Assembly (NCBI GenBank): GCA_963601575.1
Contig: CAVCFO010000014.1
Coordinates: 1-45,640, forward strand
Direction of reading: 5' to 3'
Origin: CAG-238 sp963601575
GTDB taxonomy: Bacteria; Bacillota; Clostridia; Peptostreptococcales; Anaerovoracaceae
Length of the DNA stretch: 45,640 nucleotides
Shown: one piece after another, positions 23,321-31,732 of the stretch
How positions within the stretch are numbered: the first letter of the stretch is position 1
Layout: each line of letters starts with the position of its first letter
Translations under genes and position numbers: made by a program
Notes under the pieces: generated by a model
What the model was told of the DNA's origin: nothing
What the model saw: only the letters and a program-made list of their open reading frames with translations
The model's database searches: none

Positions 23321-24692
23321 AAAATGCCGCGATAGCCTCCGAAATATTCTTTGCGCCTATAATGCGGCAGCCTTCAACTCGGCTGCCGATTTTTTTTGCG
23401 TTGCCAAGCGGCATGATGATCTGCTCGTAGCCAAGTCTTGCCGCTTCTTTTGCGGTCTTTTCTATATTCTGTACGGAGCGCAGGTCGCCCGTAAGCCCGA
23501 TTTCGCCCAGCGCCAGCGTTCGCCTCGCGCAGGTAATGCGCCTCCGAGACGAAAATATGGCAAGAGCCGTCGCAAGGTCAGCGCCCGTTCCCTCCGGCCG
23601 AAGACCGCCTACAACATTCACATATACATCCTGATCTGCCAGCGAAATGCCCGCTTTCTTTTCGAGGACCGCCAGGATCATGTTCAGCCTCGTATTATCT
23701 ATGCCGACGGATGTGCGCCTTGCGAATCCGACATTTGCAGGTGTTACGAGGCTCTGAACCTCGAACATAAGCGGGCGGCTGCCTTCGTATATGGCGGCAG
23801 CCACGGTGCCTTCGAGAAGCTCCTCCTTGTTCTCGAGGAAGGTAGCAGAAACATCGGACACCTCCTGGAGCCCCGCCTCTTCCATCCGGAAGGCTCCGAT
23901 TTCGCTGGTAGTCCCAAAACGATTTTTATAAGCCCGCAAAATTCTGAGCTCACCGTCGCGTTCGCCTGTGAAATTCAGTACGCAGTCCACCAGATGCTCC
24001 ACCGTCTTTGGCCCTGCCAAATCTCCGTTTTTGGTTACATGGGCGACGATAAAAATCGCACAGTTTTTCGTCTTTCCCAGTTTCATAAGCATATTTCCGC
24101 ATATTCTAACCTGCGATACGCTTCCGGGGGCCGAGTCAAGCTGACTGCTGTATAGTGTCTGAATAGAGTCTATGACAAGAAAATCCGGCTTTATATTATC
24201 GAAGACCGTTTCGACATTTTCAATATTCGTCTCTGGCATCACATAAAGGCTCTCGGGCAGGCTATTGCATACCCGGTCGGCACGCATCTTTATCTGCTCC
24301 TCGGATTCTTCTCCGGAAATGTAAAGAACGGTCTTCCCCTGGGATGCGATTCTCCCTGCCGCCTGTATGATGATTGTGGATTTTCCGATTCCCGGCTCTC
24401 CGGAAATGAGCACAAGCGAGCCCTTCACAAGGCCGCCTCCCAGCACACGATTTAGCTCGCTGCTCCCGGTATCTATACGGTCATATTCGCTCGTTCCCAC
24501 ATCGGAGAGCCTCGAGGCTTTGGCACTGCCCGCCGCGCTGCCGGTTCTTCGCCTTGCATCCTCTGCCTCCGCCGGCAGCACCTTTTCTTCGACAAAAGAA
24601 TTCCACGCGCCGCAGATGCACTTTCCCATCCATTGCGAGCTCTCATATCCGCACTCCTGACAGACAAAAACCGTCTTCGCTTTCTTTGCCAT
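23307..24692 (-). CDS. radA: DNA repair protein RadA/Sms
   Basis: RadA is a RecA-related branch-migration helicase acting in recombinational repair and transformation. It has an N-terminal zinc finger (C11, C14, C25, C27), Walker A GEPGIGKST, Walker B FLVIDSIQTLYS, the RadA-specific KNRFG motif (YKNRFGTTSEIG) and a C-terminal Lon-protease-like domain ending in SEAIAAFSAKA. Length 461 is normal. The second half of the zinc finger is CIC rather than the usual C-x-x-C, one residue shorter. A LexA box overlaps the promoter. In many Firmicutes disA follows; here it does not. Confidence 0.96.
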   Translation of the reverse strand: MAKKAKTVFVCQECGYESSQWMGKCICGAWNSFVEEKVLPAEAEDARRRTGSAAGSAKASRLSDVGTSEYDRIDTGSSELNRVLGGGLVKGSLVLISGEPGIGKSTIIIQAAGRIASQGKTVLYISGEESEEQIKMRADRVCNSLPESLYVMPETNIENVETVFDNIKPDFLVIDSIQTLYSSQLDSAPGSVSQVRICGNMLMKLGKTKNCAIFIVAHVTKNGDLAGPKTVEHLVDCVLNFTGERDGELRILRAYKNRFGTTSEIGAFRMEEAGLQEVSDVSATFLENKEELLEGTVAAAIYEGSRPLMFEVQSLVTPANVGFARRTSVGIDNTRLNMILAVLEKKAGISLADQDVYVNVVGGLRPEGTGADLATALAIFSSRRRITCARRTLALGEIGLTGDLRSVQNIEKTAKEAARLGYEQIIMPLGNAKKIGSRVEGCRIIGAKNISEAIAAFSAKA

Positions 24693-24818
24693 TTTCTTTC
24701 CTTTCTTCTATTCCAATGGGCCGCTGCCGGCGCTTTTTATTTTTCCGGCCGGCTGCCGCCGGTATTTCTCTAGACCCCGGCCGTCCGCGCGCAAATCACC
24801 CGCGGCAGCCTTCTTTTG

Positions 24819-24832
24819 CGAACATCTGTTCT
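24819..24832 (-). promoter_or_regulatory. LexA (SOS) box in the radA promoter
   Basis: The minus strand reads AGAACAGATGTTCG, matching the Gram-positive LexA operator CGAAC-N4-GTTCG at all positions but the first. It lies directly downstream of the -10 element, over the expected transcription start, an ideal place for repression. It predicts that radA is induced by DNA damage. Confidence 0.8.
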
Positions 24833-24838
24833 GGGATG

Positions 24839-24867
24839 ATTATATAACAAAACCCCTGCTTTGTCTA
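24839..24867 (-). promoter_or_regulatory. Promoter of radA
   Basis: TAGACA (24867-24862), a 17-bp spacer and TATAAT (24844-24839) on the minus strand. The -35 lies inside the terminator of the upstream EF-G-like gene. The leader to the radA ATG is about 140 bp, GC-rich and without a visible gene. Confidence 0.65.
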
Positions 24868-24877
24868 CAGGGGTTTT
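24849..24877 (-). terminator. Terminator of the EF-G-like gene
   Basis: AAAACCCCTG and CAGGGGTTTT form a perfect 10-bp stem with a 9-nt loop and T-runs on both sides. It lies 40 bp after the stop of the EF-G-like gene. Confidence 0.85.
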
Positions 24878-24916
24878 GAAGAATTTTGTTCTTATTTTTA
24901 TTTTGCAATTTCGAGA

Positions 24917-26857
24917 TTATTTATCCTCTTCCTCGGCCTTGTGAGCCTCGATGATCTTCTGAGCGTTCATCGCAGGGACTTCTTCGTATCTTGCGAATTC
25001 CATCGTGAAGGAGCCTCTGGCCTGAGTCATCGAGCGAAGAGCGATCGCATAGTCGAAGAGCTCTGCCTGCGGAGCCTCCGCATGGAGGATCTGTCCTCCG
25101 CCGATCTGCGGATCCATACCCATTACGGCGCCGCGCCTCGTAGGAAGATCGCCCATAACAGCACCTACGAAATCATCCGGAACCGTGATATCGAGCTTCA
25201 TGATAGGTTCGAGCAGGCAAGGCTTAGCCTCTGCGATACCCTTCTTGAATGCCAGAGAAGCCGCGATCTTGAATGCCGCTTCGTTGGAGTCTACAGGATG
25301 GTATGAACCATCATATAACGTAGCCTTGACGTTCTGTACCTTGCATCCTGCAAGCGGGCCTTTTTCCATACATTCCAGGAGGCCTTTTTCTACCGCAGGA
25401 ACGTACTGCTTTGGAACGGAGCCGCCGAAGAGTTCTTCGGTAAATTCAAACTCCTGCTGTGACGGCGAGAACTTGATATGAACGTCGCCATACTGGCCGG
25501 AACCGCCGGACTGTTTCTTGTGCTTGCCCTGTACGTCGGAAGTTCCCTTGATGGTTTCTCTGTAAGCGATCTTCTGCGGAACGATATTTACGGATACGCC
25601 GTATTTGTCCTTCAGCTTGGCAAGTGCGATGTTGATCTGGCTTTCGCCCTGTCCGCCAACCAGCGTCTGGCGAGTTTCTTTGTTTCTCTGAAGAACCAGC
25701 GACGGGTCTTCTTCTGTAAGTCTTGCAAATCCGGTGGAGAGCTTGTCGTCTGCGCCCTTATCTGCGGATTCGATAGCCACAAACAGCGTCGGCTGCGGGA
25801 AGCTTATCGGTTTGATAGTGATCTGATTATTCTTATCGGACAAGGTATCCCCTGTCTTGGTAAATTCGAGTTTCCCCAGAGCGACGATGTCGCCTGCTAC
25901 CGCCTCAGGGCATTCGCCCTTGTTCTTGCCTCTGATAAAGAATACGGAGCCGAGCTTTTCGTCCTTTTCTACTCTGAAATTATGCAAGGTCATGCCTGCG
26001 CTCACCTTGCCGCTTACGACCTTGGCAAGAGAAATCTTTCCGAGGAATGAGTCTGCAAGTGTCTTGAAGATGAATACAACCGGTTTTGCGGAAGCGTCCG
26101 CCTTTACGATTATCTCTTCTTCTTTGTCGTTAAGTGCCTTGTAGCCTTCGATTGTAGGGTTCGGAACGAAGTCGATGATTTCCTGAAGGACTTCTTTTAC
26201 ACCTTCGCCTGTGATGGATGAGCATTTGAATACCGGAACGATGTCGCCCTGCAGGATGCCCTTTGTGAGGCCCTTGCTGAACTGCTCGTCGGTGAACTCG
26301 CCCTCGCTGAAGTAGATGTCCATGTATTCTTCGTCAACCTCTGCTATCGCCTCCGAGATTGCGTCCTTGTCGTCGAGCGTAACAACGGCCGTTCCGAATT
26401 TCTCCTGAAGTCTAGCGATGGTAGCATCGACATCAACGTTTTCTTTGTCGATCTTGTTTATGATAAAGAATTTAGGCGAGCCTAATTTCTTGCATGCATC
26501 CCAAGCCTTCTCGGTGCCGACCTGAATGCCGGCGGAAGCATCTACCAAAATCGCAGCAGCCTCAACGCCTCTGAGTGCGCCCTGAACCTCTCCTGCGAAG
26601 TCAAAGAATCCCGGCGTGTCAACGAAGTTGATTTTTACCTTGTTATATTCAACCGGTACCAGTGTAGTGTTGATGGAATAGCCTTTTTCGATTTCCATCT
26701 TGTCATAGTCGGATACTGTCGTTCCGTCTTCAACTTTTCCCAAACGTGAAATTACTCCTGTTGCTAAAAGTGCAGCTTCGAGGAAAGTCGTCTTACCACA
26801 TCCGCCGTGTCCTAACAATGCAACATTTCTGATCATTTCGCTTGTATAGCCTTTCAT
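24917..26857 (-). CDS. Elongation factor G-like GTPase (EF-G2 type)
   Basis: Domain order follows EF-G: GTPase domain (1-270), OB-type domain II, domain III, the domain IV region (SGGSGQYGDVHIKFSP) and domain V (MGDLPTRRGAVMGMDPQ). At 646 residues it is shorter than canonical EF-G (about 690). The P-loop is GHGGCGKTT (16-24) instead of AHIDAGKTT, and the switch I segment EIEKGYSIN replaces EQERGITIT. DTPGFFDF and NKID are kept. These changes fit the EF-G paralogue family whose role is uncertain (some members do not support translocation). It is not the main translocase. It has its own promoter and terminator. Confidence 0.9.
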   Translation of the reverse strand: MKGYTSEMIRNVALLGHGGCGKTTFLEAALLATGVISRLGKVEDGTTVSDYDKMEIEKGYSINTTLVPVEYNKVKINFVDTPGFFDFAGEVQGALRGVEAAAILVDASAGIQVGTEKAWDACKKLGSPKFFIINKIDKENVDVDATIARLQEKFGTAVVTLDDKDAISEAIAEVDEEYMDIYFSEGEFTDEQFSKGLTKGILQGDIVPVFKCSSITGEGVKEVLQEIIDFVPNPTIEGYKALNDKEEEIIVKADASAKPVVFIFKTLADSFLGKISLAKVVSGKVSAGMTLHNFRVEKDEKLGSVFFIRGKNKGECPEAVAGDIVALGKLEFTKTGDTLSDKNNQITIKPISFPQPTLFVAIESADKGADDKLSTGFARLTEEDPSLVLQRNKETRQTLVGGQGESQINIALAKLKDKYGVSVNIVPQKIAYRETIKGTSDVQGKHKKQSGGSGQYGDVHIKFSPSQQEFEFTEELFGGSVPKQYVPAVEKGLLECMEKGPLAGCKVQNVKATLYDGSYHPVDSNEAAFKIAASLAFKKGIAEAKPCLLEPIMKLDITVPDDFVGAVMGDLPTRRGAVMGMDPQIGGGQILHAEAPQAELFDYAIALRSMTQARGSFTMEFARYEEVPAMNAQKIIEAHKAEEEDK

Positions 26858-26892
26858 CTGTTGAGCCCTCCTAAATTTTTTAGATCGTCAAT

Positions 26893-26921
26893 ATTATATC
26901 AAACCGCCTATGAAAATACAA
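26893..26921 (-). promoter_or_regulatory. Promoter of the EF-G-like gene
   Basis: TTGTAT (26921-26916), a 17-bp spacer and TATAAT (26898-26893) on the minus strand, in the short spacer after the EamA gene. AGGAGGG follows before the ATG. Confidence 0.8.
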
Positions 26922-26931
26922 TAGCTTTTAT

Positions 26932-27798
26932 CTATTCTTTTATCTTTGCGACGATTATGACCGAGGAAAGTATGCAAAGGCAGCCGAGGAGAGTCCTCAG
27001 CGAAAAGCCTTCGTTATACACAAGAATGCCGCAAGTCACGCTTGTTATCGGCTCGAATGTGCTCAAAATCGATGTGCTCTGCGGCCCGATATATTTCACT
27101 CCGCTCTGGTAGCCGAAAACTCCGATGAAGGAAGCAGAAACAGCCATAAATGCAGCTACAGCCCAGCCGGTTAGCGTCAAATCTATCGTAAAATCGCCCA
27201 TAGCAACGGACATCACAAGCATCATAACAGAGCCTGCCGTGTTGAGATAGAAAATAAGCTTCATTGTATCCATCTCCTTCAGGCTGCTTTCCTTAAGATA
27301 AACCGTATAGAATGCGTATGTCATGCCGGATATGAAGGCTATCGCCATGCCCATCGCATTTACAGAACCATCGGCGTTATAAAAGAACAAAATCCCGCCA
27401 AATGAAAGCGCAACCGCAACTAACTTCGCCGGCATTACCTTTTCGTGAAGAAAGAGCAGGCAGCCCATAATCGTAAAAACAGGATATGTAAAGTGTATCG
27501 TTGTGGCCATTCCGAGGGGAATATATGCATATGAGGAGAATAGAAGCACTGTCGTGCCGCCGTAGCCAAAGATTGTAATCAAAATGATGTCCCTAAGCTC
27601 TCTTTTGCTGAGGCCCAAGGGAATTTTTTTAACTTTTAGATAGATATATAGTGCAGGAAGCGAGAGCAAAAAGCGATAAAAAGCAGCGGCGAGGGTAGTA
27701 CCTCCGCAGCTGCATATTACCTTTACCATAAGCGGTATAAATCCAAAAAACGTTGCCGATATAACCGTCGCCAGGAAGCCCTTTGTCCTTGTGTCCAT
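26932..27798 (-). CDS. EamA-family (drug/metabolite transporter) permease
   Basis: The protein has 288 residues and about ten transmembrane helices arranged as two EamA repeats (5-140 and 150-287). It begins TKGFLATVISATFFGFIPLMVK and is typical of the DMT superfamily exporters of amino acids and metabolites. The substrate cannot be told. It follows asnS by 11 bp and is probably co-transcribed with it. TAGGAG precedes the ATG. Confidence 0.9.
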   Translation of the reverse strand: MDTRTKGFLATVISATFFGFIPLMVKVICSCGGTTLAAAFYRFLLSLPALYIYLKVKKIPLGLSKRELRDIILITIFGYGGTTVLLFSSYAYIPLGMATTIHFTYPVFTIMGCLLFLHEKVMPAKLVAVALSFGGILFFYNADGSVNAMGMAIAFISGMTYAFYTVYLKESSLKEMDTMKLIFYLNTAGSVMMLVMSVAMGDFTIDLTLTGWAVAAFMAVSASFIGVFGYQSGVKYIGPQSTSILSTFEPITSVTCGILVYNEGFSLRTLLGCLCILSSVIIVAKIKE

Positions 27799-27809
27799 CG
27801 TAAATACTC

Positions 27810-29204
27810 CTAGAATTCCGCAGTCTTGGGGGTTCTCGGGAACGGAAGCACGTCTCTGATGTTCTGAACGCCGGTTACATACATGATGATTCTCTCAAAG
27901 CCCAGTCCGTAGCCTGCGTGCTTTACGCCGCCGAATTTGCGGAGATTGCAATACCACCAATAATCGTCCTTGTTAAGTCCCATCTCTTCCATTCTCTTTT
28001 CGAGAACATCGAGTCTTTCCTCTCTCTGGGAGCCTCCGATGATTTCGCCTACGCCCGGAACCAGAAGGTCAGCCGCCGCAACGGTCTTGCCGTCGTCGTT
28101 GAGGCGCATATAGAACGCCTTGATGTCCTTCGGATAGTCCGTAACAAAGACCGGCTTCTTGAAAATTTCTTCCGTTAGGTATCTTTCGTGCTCGGTCTGA
28201 AGGTCGATTCCCCATTCAACCGGATACTGGAACTGCTTGCCGGATTTTTGGAGAAGCTCCACAGCTTCAGTATAGCTTACCCTGCCAAAGTCAGAATTTA
28301 CGATATTGTCAAGCCTTGAAAGAAGAGTCTTGTCAACGAATGAGTTGAAAAATTGCATTTCCTCCGGCGCCTTTTCGAGGACGAAATTGATTATATATTT
28401 GATCATATCCTCGGCAACCTCGAGATAATCATCGAGATCCGCAAATGCCATTTCGGGCTCGATCATCCAGAATTCCGATGCATGGCGCGCAGTATTGGAA
28501 TTTTCGGCTCTGAATGTAGGCCCGAAGGTATATACGTTTCTGAACGCGAGCGCAAAGATCTCCGCTTCCAGCTGCCCCGATACGGTGAGGCTTGTCTTCC
28601 TTCCGAAGAAGTCCTGGCTGTAATCGACCTTCCCGTCTTCTGTTCTTGGCAGATTGTCAAGATCGAGGGTAGTTACCTGGAACATTTCGCCTGCGCCCTC
28701 GGCATCGCTTGCGGTGATTTCGGGAGTATGAACATATACAAAGTCCTGATCCTGGAAGAACTTGTGGATCGCATAGGCAACCAGCGAGCGTACGCGAAAT
28801 ACCGCGCTGAACATGTTTGTTCTCGGGCGCAAATATCCGATTTCTCTGAGGAATTCCATCGAGTGGCGCTTCGGCTGGAGCGGATAGTCCGGAGTAGAGG
28901 CCCCCTCGACGGTTATGGCCTTTGCCTTGATTTCGAAAGGCTGCTTTGCGTTTGGCGTAAGGCTCACAGTGCCAGTAACCGCAAGCGCCGCGCCGACATA
29001 GGTCTTTGCGATTTCCTCATAGTTATCGAGGAATTCTTCTTCGTAAACCACCTGGACGGATTTGAAGAACGATCCGTCGTTTAATTCAATAAATCCAAAC
29101 TTGTTGGAGTTTCTGTTGTTTCTTACCCAGCCCTTCACAAGCACTTCCTTGTCTTTATATTCGTCTGTGTTTCTAAAAAGCTGTCTTAGCAATACTTCCT
29201 GCAT
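27810..29204 (-). CDS. asnS: Asparaginyl-tRNA synthetase
   Basis: This class IIb synthetase has an N-terminal OB-fold anticodon-binding domain (VLVKGWVRNNRNSNKFGFIELNDG) and a catalytic core. Motif 2 is in FRAENSNTARHASEFWMIEPE, and motif 3 GYGLGFERIIMYVTGVQNIRDVLPFPR is typical of AsnRS. The segment FFGRKTSLTVSGQLEAE separates it from AspRS. Length 464 is normal. It has its own promoter; no T-box leader fits in the 80-bp upstream spacer. Confidence 0.97.
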   Translation of the reverse strand: MQEVLLRQLFRNTDEYKDKEVLVKGWVRNNRNSNKFGFIELNDGSFFKSVQVVYEEEFLDNYEEIAKTYVGAALAVTGTVSLTPNAKQPFEIKAKAITVEGASTPDYPLQPKRHSMEFLREIGYLRPRTNMFSAVFRVRSLVAYAIHKFFQDQDFVYVHTPEITASDAEGAGEMFQVTTLDLDNLPRTEDGKVDYSQDFFGRKTSLTVSGQLEAEIFALAFRNVYTFGPTFRAENSNTARHASEFWMIEPEMAFADLDDYLEVAEDMIKYIINFVLEKAPEEMQFFNSFVDKTLLSRLDNIVNSDFGRVSYTEAVELLQKSGKQFQYPVEWGIDLQTEHERYLTEEIFKKPVFVTDYPKDIKAFYMRLNDDGKTVAAADLLVPGVGEIIGGSQREERLDVLEKRMEEMGLNKDDYWWYCNLRKFGGVKHAGYGLGFERIIMYVTGVQNIRDVLPFPRTPKTAEF

Positions 29205-29237
29205 TTTATCATTCCTTTTCTAATAAGTATTATCTCT

Positions 29238-29266
29238 ATTATAAGCACTCCGGCGCCGAAGCGCAA
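29238..29266 (-). promoter_or_regulatory. Promoter of asnS
   Basis: TTGCGC (29266-29261), a 17-bp spacer and TATAAT (29243-29238) on the minus strand, 34 bp before the asnS start. Confidence 0.75.
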
Positions 29267-29284
29267 GGGGTATTCCTAGCATTA

Positions 29285-30493
29285 TTATTCTTGCATTTGC
29301 GAAAGGTCGATTTTCTTCTCACGAAGCCTTGTATAAACGCTTCTTCTGATGAGGGCATATATGACCGAAAACAGCGGGATGAAGAGTATGATTCCGAACA
29401 CGCCGGAAACCTTGCCGCCCACAACCACCGCCAGCAGCGTCCAAAGCGCAGGGAGCCCCACGGAGCTTCCTACGACCTTCGGATAGACGATATGACCCTC
29501 GATTTGCTGTATGATGAAGAAGATTATTATAAACCAAAATGCCTGCTTGATGTTCACCACAGCCAGCAGGAGCGCGCCGAAAATCAGCCCGATGAACGCT
29601 CCCACGAACGGAATCAGCGACATGCATCCGATCACCACAGAAATCGTTCCCGCATAAGGGAATTTTCCGATACCAAGGGTCACAAAGAACATCGTCCCGA
29701 GAATTACTGCCTCAAGGCACTGCCCGGACAGGAAGCTTGCAAAGGTCTTATATGACAGGCTCGCGATGTCGCAGGCCTCGTCCGCCCAAGACTTCTTAAG
29801 ATATGCATATGCAAGCTGCTTTGCCTGAAGTCCGAGCTTTTTCTTGTTCAGCAAAATATATATTGCAAAGATCAGGCCGAAGAGGATATTTGCAACGACC
29901 CCGAAAACATTGGTAGCCGCCTGCCCTGCGGTAGAGATGATTTCTCCGCCGTGTTCCCTGAGATTTGCGATCATCGTATCCCAGTCGAAATTTTCCATCA
30001 GATTGCTCACATAGCTCATGTCTAGGCCGTAGCTCTCTGCAAGAGCAATCCAGGACTTGTAATTTGCGCTCACTATCCCGGCAATTTTCTTGCCGGACTC
30101 AACAAGGTTCGGGAAAATAACATTGCCTATGAGATATATGCAAAGCACAAACAGAAGCAGCGTTATGATGAGGCTCAGCGCGGTATTTGCCTTTTGCAGT
30201 GCTTTCGACCGGCTTCTATCCGCAAGCCACCGGATTTTGCGCTCGAAGAAATTCATCGGCACATTGAGTATGAATGCGATGATGCCGCCCGCAATCAGCG
30301 GCATAACCAGGCCAATCAGCGTTCCCATAACACCTGCCACGGCCTTTAGATTCATCAGCGCCACCAGCAGCGTTACCCCCAGCGCCACGAGAATTATATT
30401 TTGTTTGAATTTATTTTCCGGTTTATTTTCCGCTCTGTTTTCCATTCTATTTTCCGATTTGTTTTCCATCTTATTTTCCGGTTTGCTTCCCAT
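29285..30493 (-). CDS. AI-2E family (YdiK/PerM-type) membrane permease
   Basis: After a hydrophilic N-terminus come about seven to eight transmembrane helices with the family pattern (PLIAGGIIAFILNVPMNFFE; IGCMSLIPFVGAFIGLIFGALL; GSSVGLPALWTLLAVVVGGK). Members export small molecules; some were linked to AI-2 or Na+/H+ exchange, and the substrate here is unknown. Residues 5-28 are six tetrapeptide repeats of the form x-E-N-K/R, encoded by a 12-bp DNA repeat (30410-30481). The ATG at 30493 is preferred over 30499 because GGGGG would abut the upper one. Confidence 0.9.
   Translation of the reverse strand: MGSKPENKMENKSENRMENRAENKPENKFKQNIILVALGVTLLVALMNLKAVAGVMGTLIGLVMPLIAGGIIAFILNVPMNFFERKIRWLADRSRSKALQKANTALSLIITLLLFVLCIYLIGNVIFPNLVESGKKIAGIVSANYKSWIALAESYGLDMSYVSNLMENFDWDTMIANLREHGGEIISTAGQAATNVFGVVANILFGLIFAIYILLNKKKLGLQAKQLAYAYLKKSWADEACDIASLSYKTFASFLSGQCLEAVILGTMFFVTLGIGKFPYAGTISVVIGCMSLIPFVGAFIGLIFGALLLAVVNIKQAFWFIIIFFIIQQIEGHIVYPKVVGSSVGLPALWTLLAVVVGGKVSGVFGIILFIPLFSVIYALIRRSVYTRLREKKIDLSQMQE
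30410..30481 (-). repeat. 12-bp coding repeat (x-E-N-K/R)6 at the N-terminus of the AI-2E permease
   Basis: Six copies of a GGAAAA-AYAR-NN-type 12-bp unit encode PENK, MENK, SENR, MENR, AENK and PENK. The repeats lie before the first membrane helix. Confidence 0.8.
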
Positions 30494-30662
30494 AAACATC
30501 CCCCTTGTTATCTCTATCTATAATATTTACAATCTCTCTATCCGAATATCGAAACCTCGATCGGAAGCAGGAACAGTGCCGCTAGCTGCAGCCGGATCCT
30601 CTCAAGCGGCATGACTGTTTTCTTGCAATTATTATACACTCTGCGCCGGCGGATTTCAACAG

Positions 30663-30690
30663 AAAACGAGCGTCTCATTTGAGACGCCCG
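30663..30690 (-). terminator. Terminator of the BMP-type ABC operon
   Basis: The 7-bp stem GCGTCTC/GAGACGC, extended by two further pairs past a mismatch, runs into TTTT on the minus strand, about 60 bp after the last permease gene. Confidence 0.65.
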
Positions 30691-30745
30691 CTTTCCTTGG
30701 TAATATATTATCCTACAAAGAGAATATCCATTTTTGTTTGCCGTT

Positions 30746-31732
30746 TTACCTATCCTCACGGAAGTAGTTTAGACCCAGGCTTTGCGGTGGCTGGTCTTCT
30801 CTACGCTGTCTCATGGAAACGATGACAAGCACAAGAGCCGTTACGATATATGGCACCACCTTGTAGATCTGCGTCGGCAGGAACGGAATCGGAAGTCTCA
30901 GATAAAGTATCAAAAGTCCTCCGAAAAGGATCGAGCCCCAAAGTGCATTGAGCGGCTTCCACAGGCAGAAGATTACGAGTGCAACCGCAACCCAGCCTTC
31001 GCCGGAAAGCCCGGTATGGTTCCAAACGCCGCCTGCGATCGTCATGGTATATACCATTCCGCCGACGGCGGAAATTCCGCCGCCAATGGTAGTCGCAAGG
31101 TATCTATATTTCGTAACATTTATTCCGGCAGCATCCGCCGTGGCAGGAGATTCTCCCACCGCGCAAAGATTAAGCCCCGCCCTTGTTCTTCCCATAAAAT
31201 ATGCCATAGCAATCGCCATCGCAAAACCGAGATAAACAAAGAAGTTATAGCTAAAAAGCACCGGCCCAAGCACCGGAATGTCCTGCAGAAACTGCGGGAG
31301 CACAGGGTCTGCGAAAGCTTCCTTGAGAGCGTTGCTTACGGTTACGTTTCCGCCGACCTTGAGTCTCATAAGCTCGCCCACGAACTGCCCCACGCCCGTT
31401 CCGAATATCGTAAGCGCAAGACCGGTGACATTCTGATTCGCGCGGAGCGTTATCGTCAGGAAGCTGAAGATCAGCGAACCGATCACACCTGCGATAAATG
31501 AAGTCAAAAGGGCGATGACAACCGCAACAGCGCCCACCGCGCCATCTCCTGCGATCTGGCCATAAACGAAGGCTCCGCAAAGTCCGAAGGCTCCGCCCAT
31601 GAACATGAGTCCCTCAACTCCGAGGTTGAGATTTCCGGATTTTTCCGTCAGAATTTCTCCGGAGGTGCCGAACAAAAGCGGCGTGCCGTTTAGTACAGCG
31701 GCCTTGATCAGTCCTATGATATTAAAGTCCAT
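30746..31732 (-). CDS. ABC transporter permease 2, nucleoside/BMP type (NupQ-like)
   Basis: This 328-residue permease of the branched-chain/ribose superfamily has about eight to ten helices. The family start (FGTSGEILTEKSGNLNLGVEGLMFMG) and the GLNLCAVGESPATADAAGINV coupling loop are visible. With permease 1, a double ATPase and a BMP lipoprotein it forms an importer like B. subtilis NupNOPQ, expected to take up guanosine or other purine nucleosides. The start is ATG 31732 with AAGGAGGTG, overlapping the permease 1 stop by one base. The substrate is inferred from family and from the nearby xpt. Confidence 0.93.
   Translation of the reverse strand: MDFNIIGLIKAAVLNGTPLLFGTSGEILTEKSGNLNLGVEGLMFMGGAFGLCGAFVYGQIAGDGAVGAVAVVIALLTSFIAGVIGSLIFSFLTITLRANQNVTGLALTIFGTGVGQFVGELMRLKVGGNVTVSNALKEAFADPVLPQFLQDIPVLGPVLFSYNFFVYLGFAMAIAMAYFMGRTRAGLNLCAVGESPATADAAGINVTKYRYLATTIGGGISAVGGMVYTMTIAGGVWNHTGLSGEGWVAVALVIFCLWKPLNALWGSILFGGLLILYLRLPIPFLPTQIYKVVPYIVTALVLVIVSMRQRREDQPPQSLGLNYFREDR

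Noticed and set aside
23262..24155. 297-codon plus-strand frame
   Set aside because: Antisense to radA and starts in the 23-bp repeat array.
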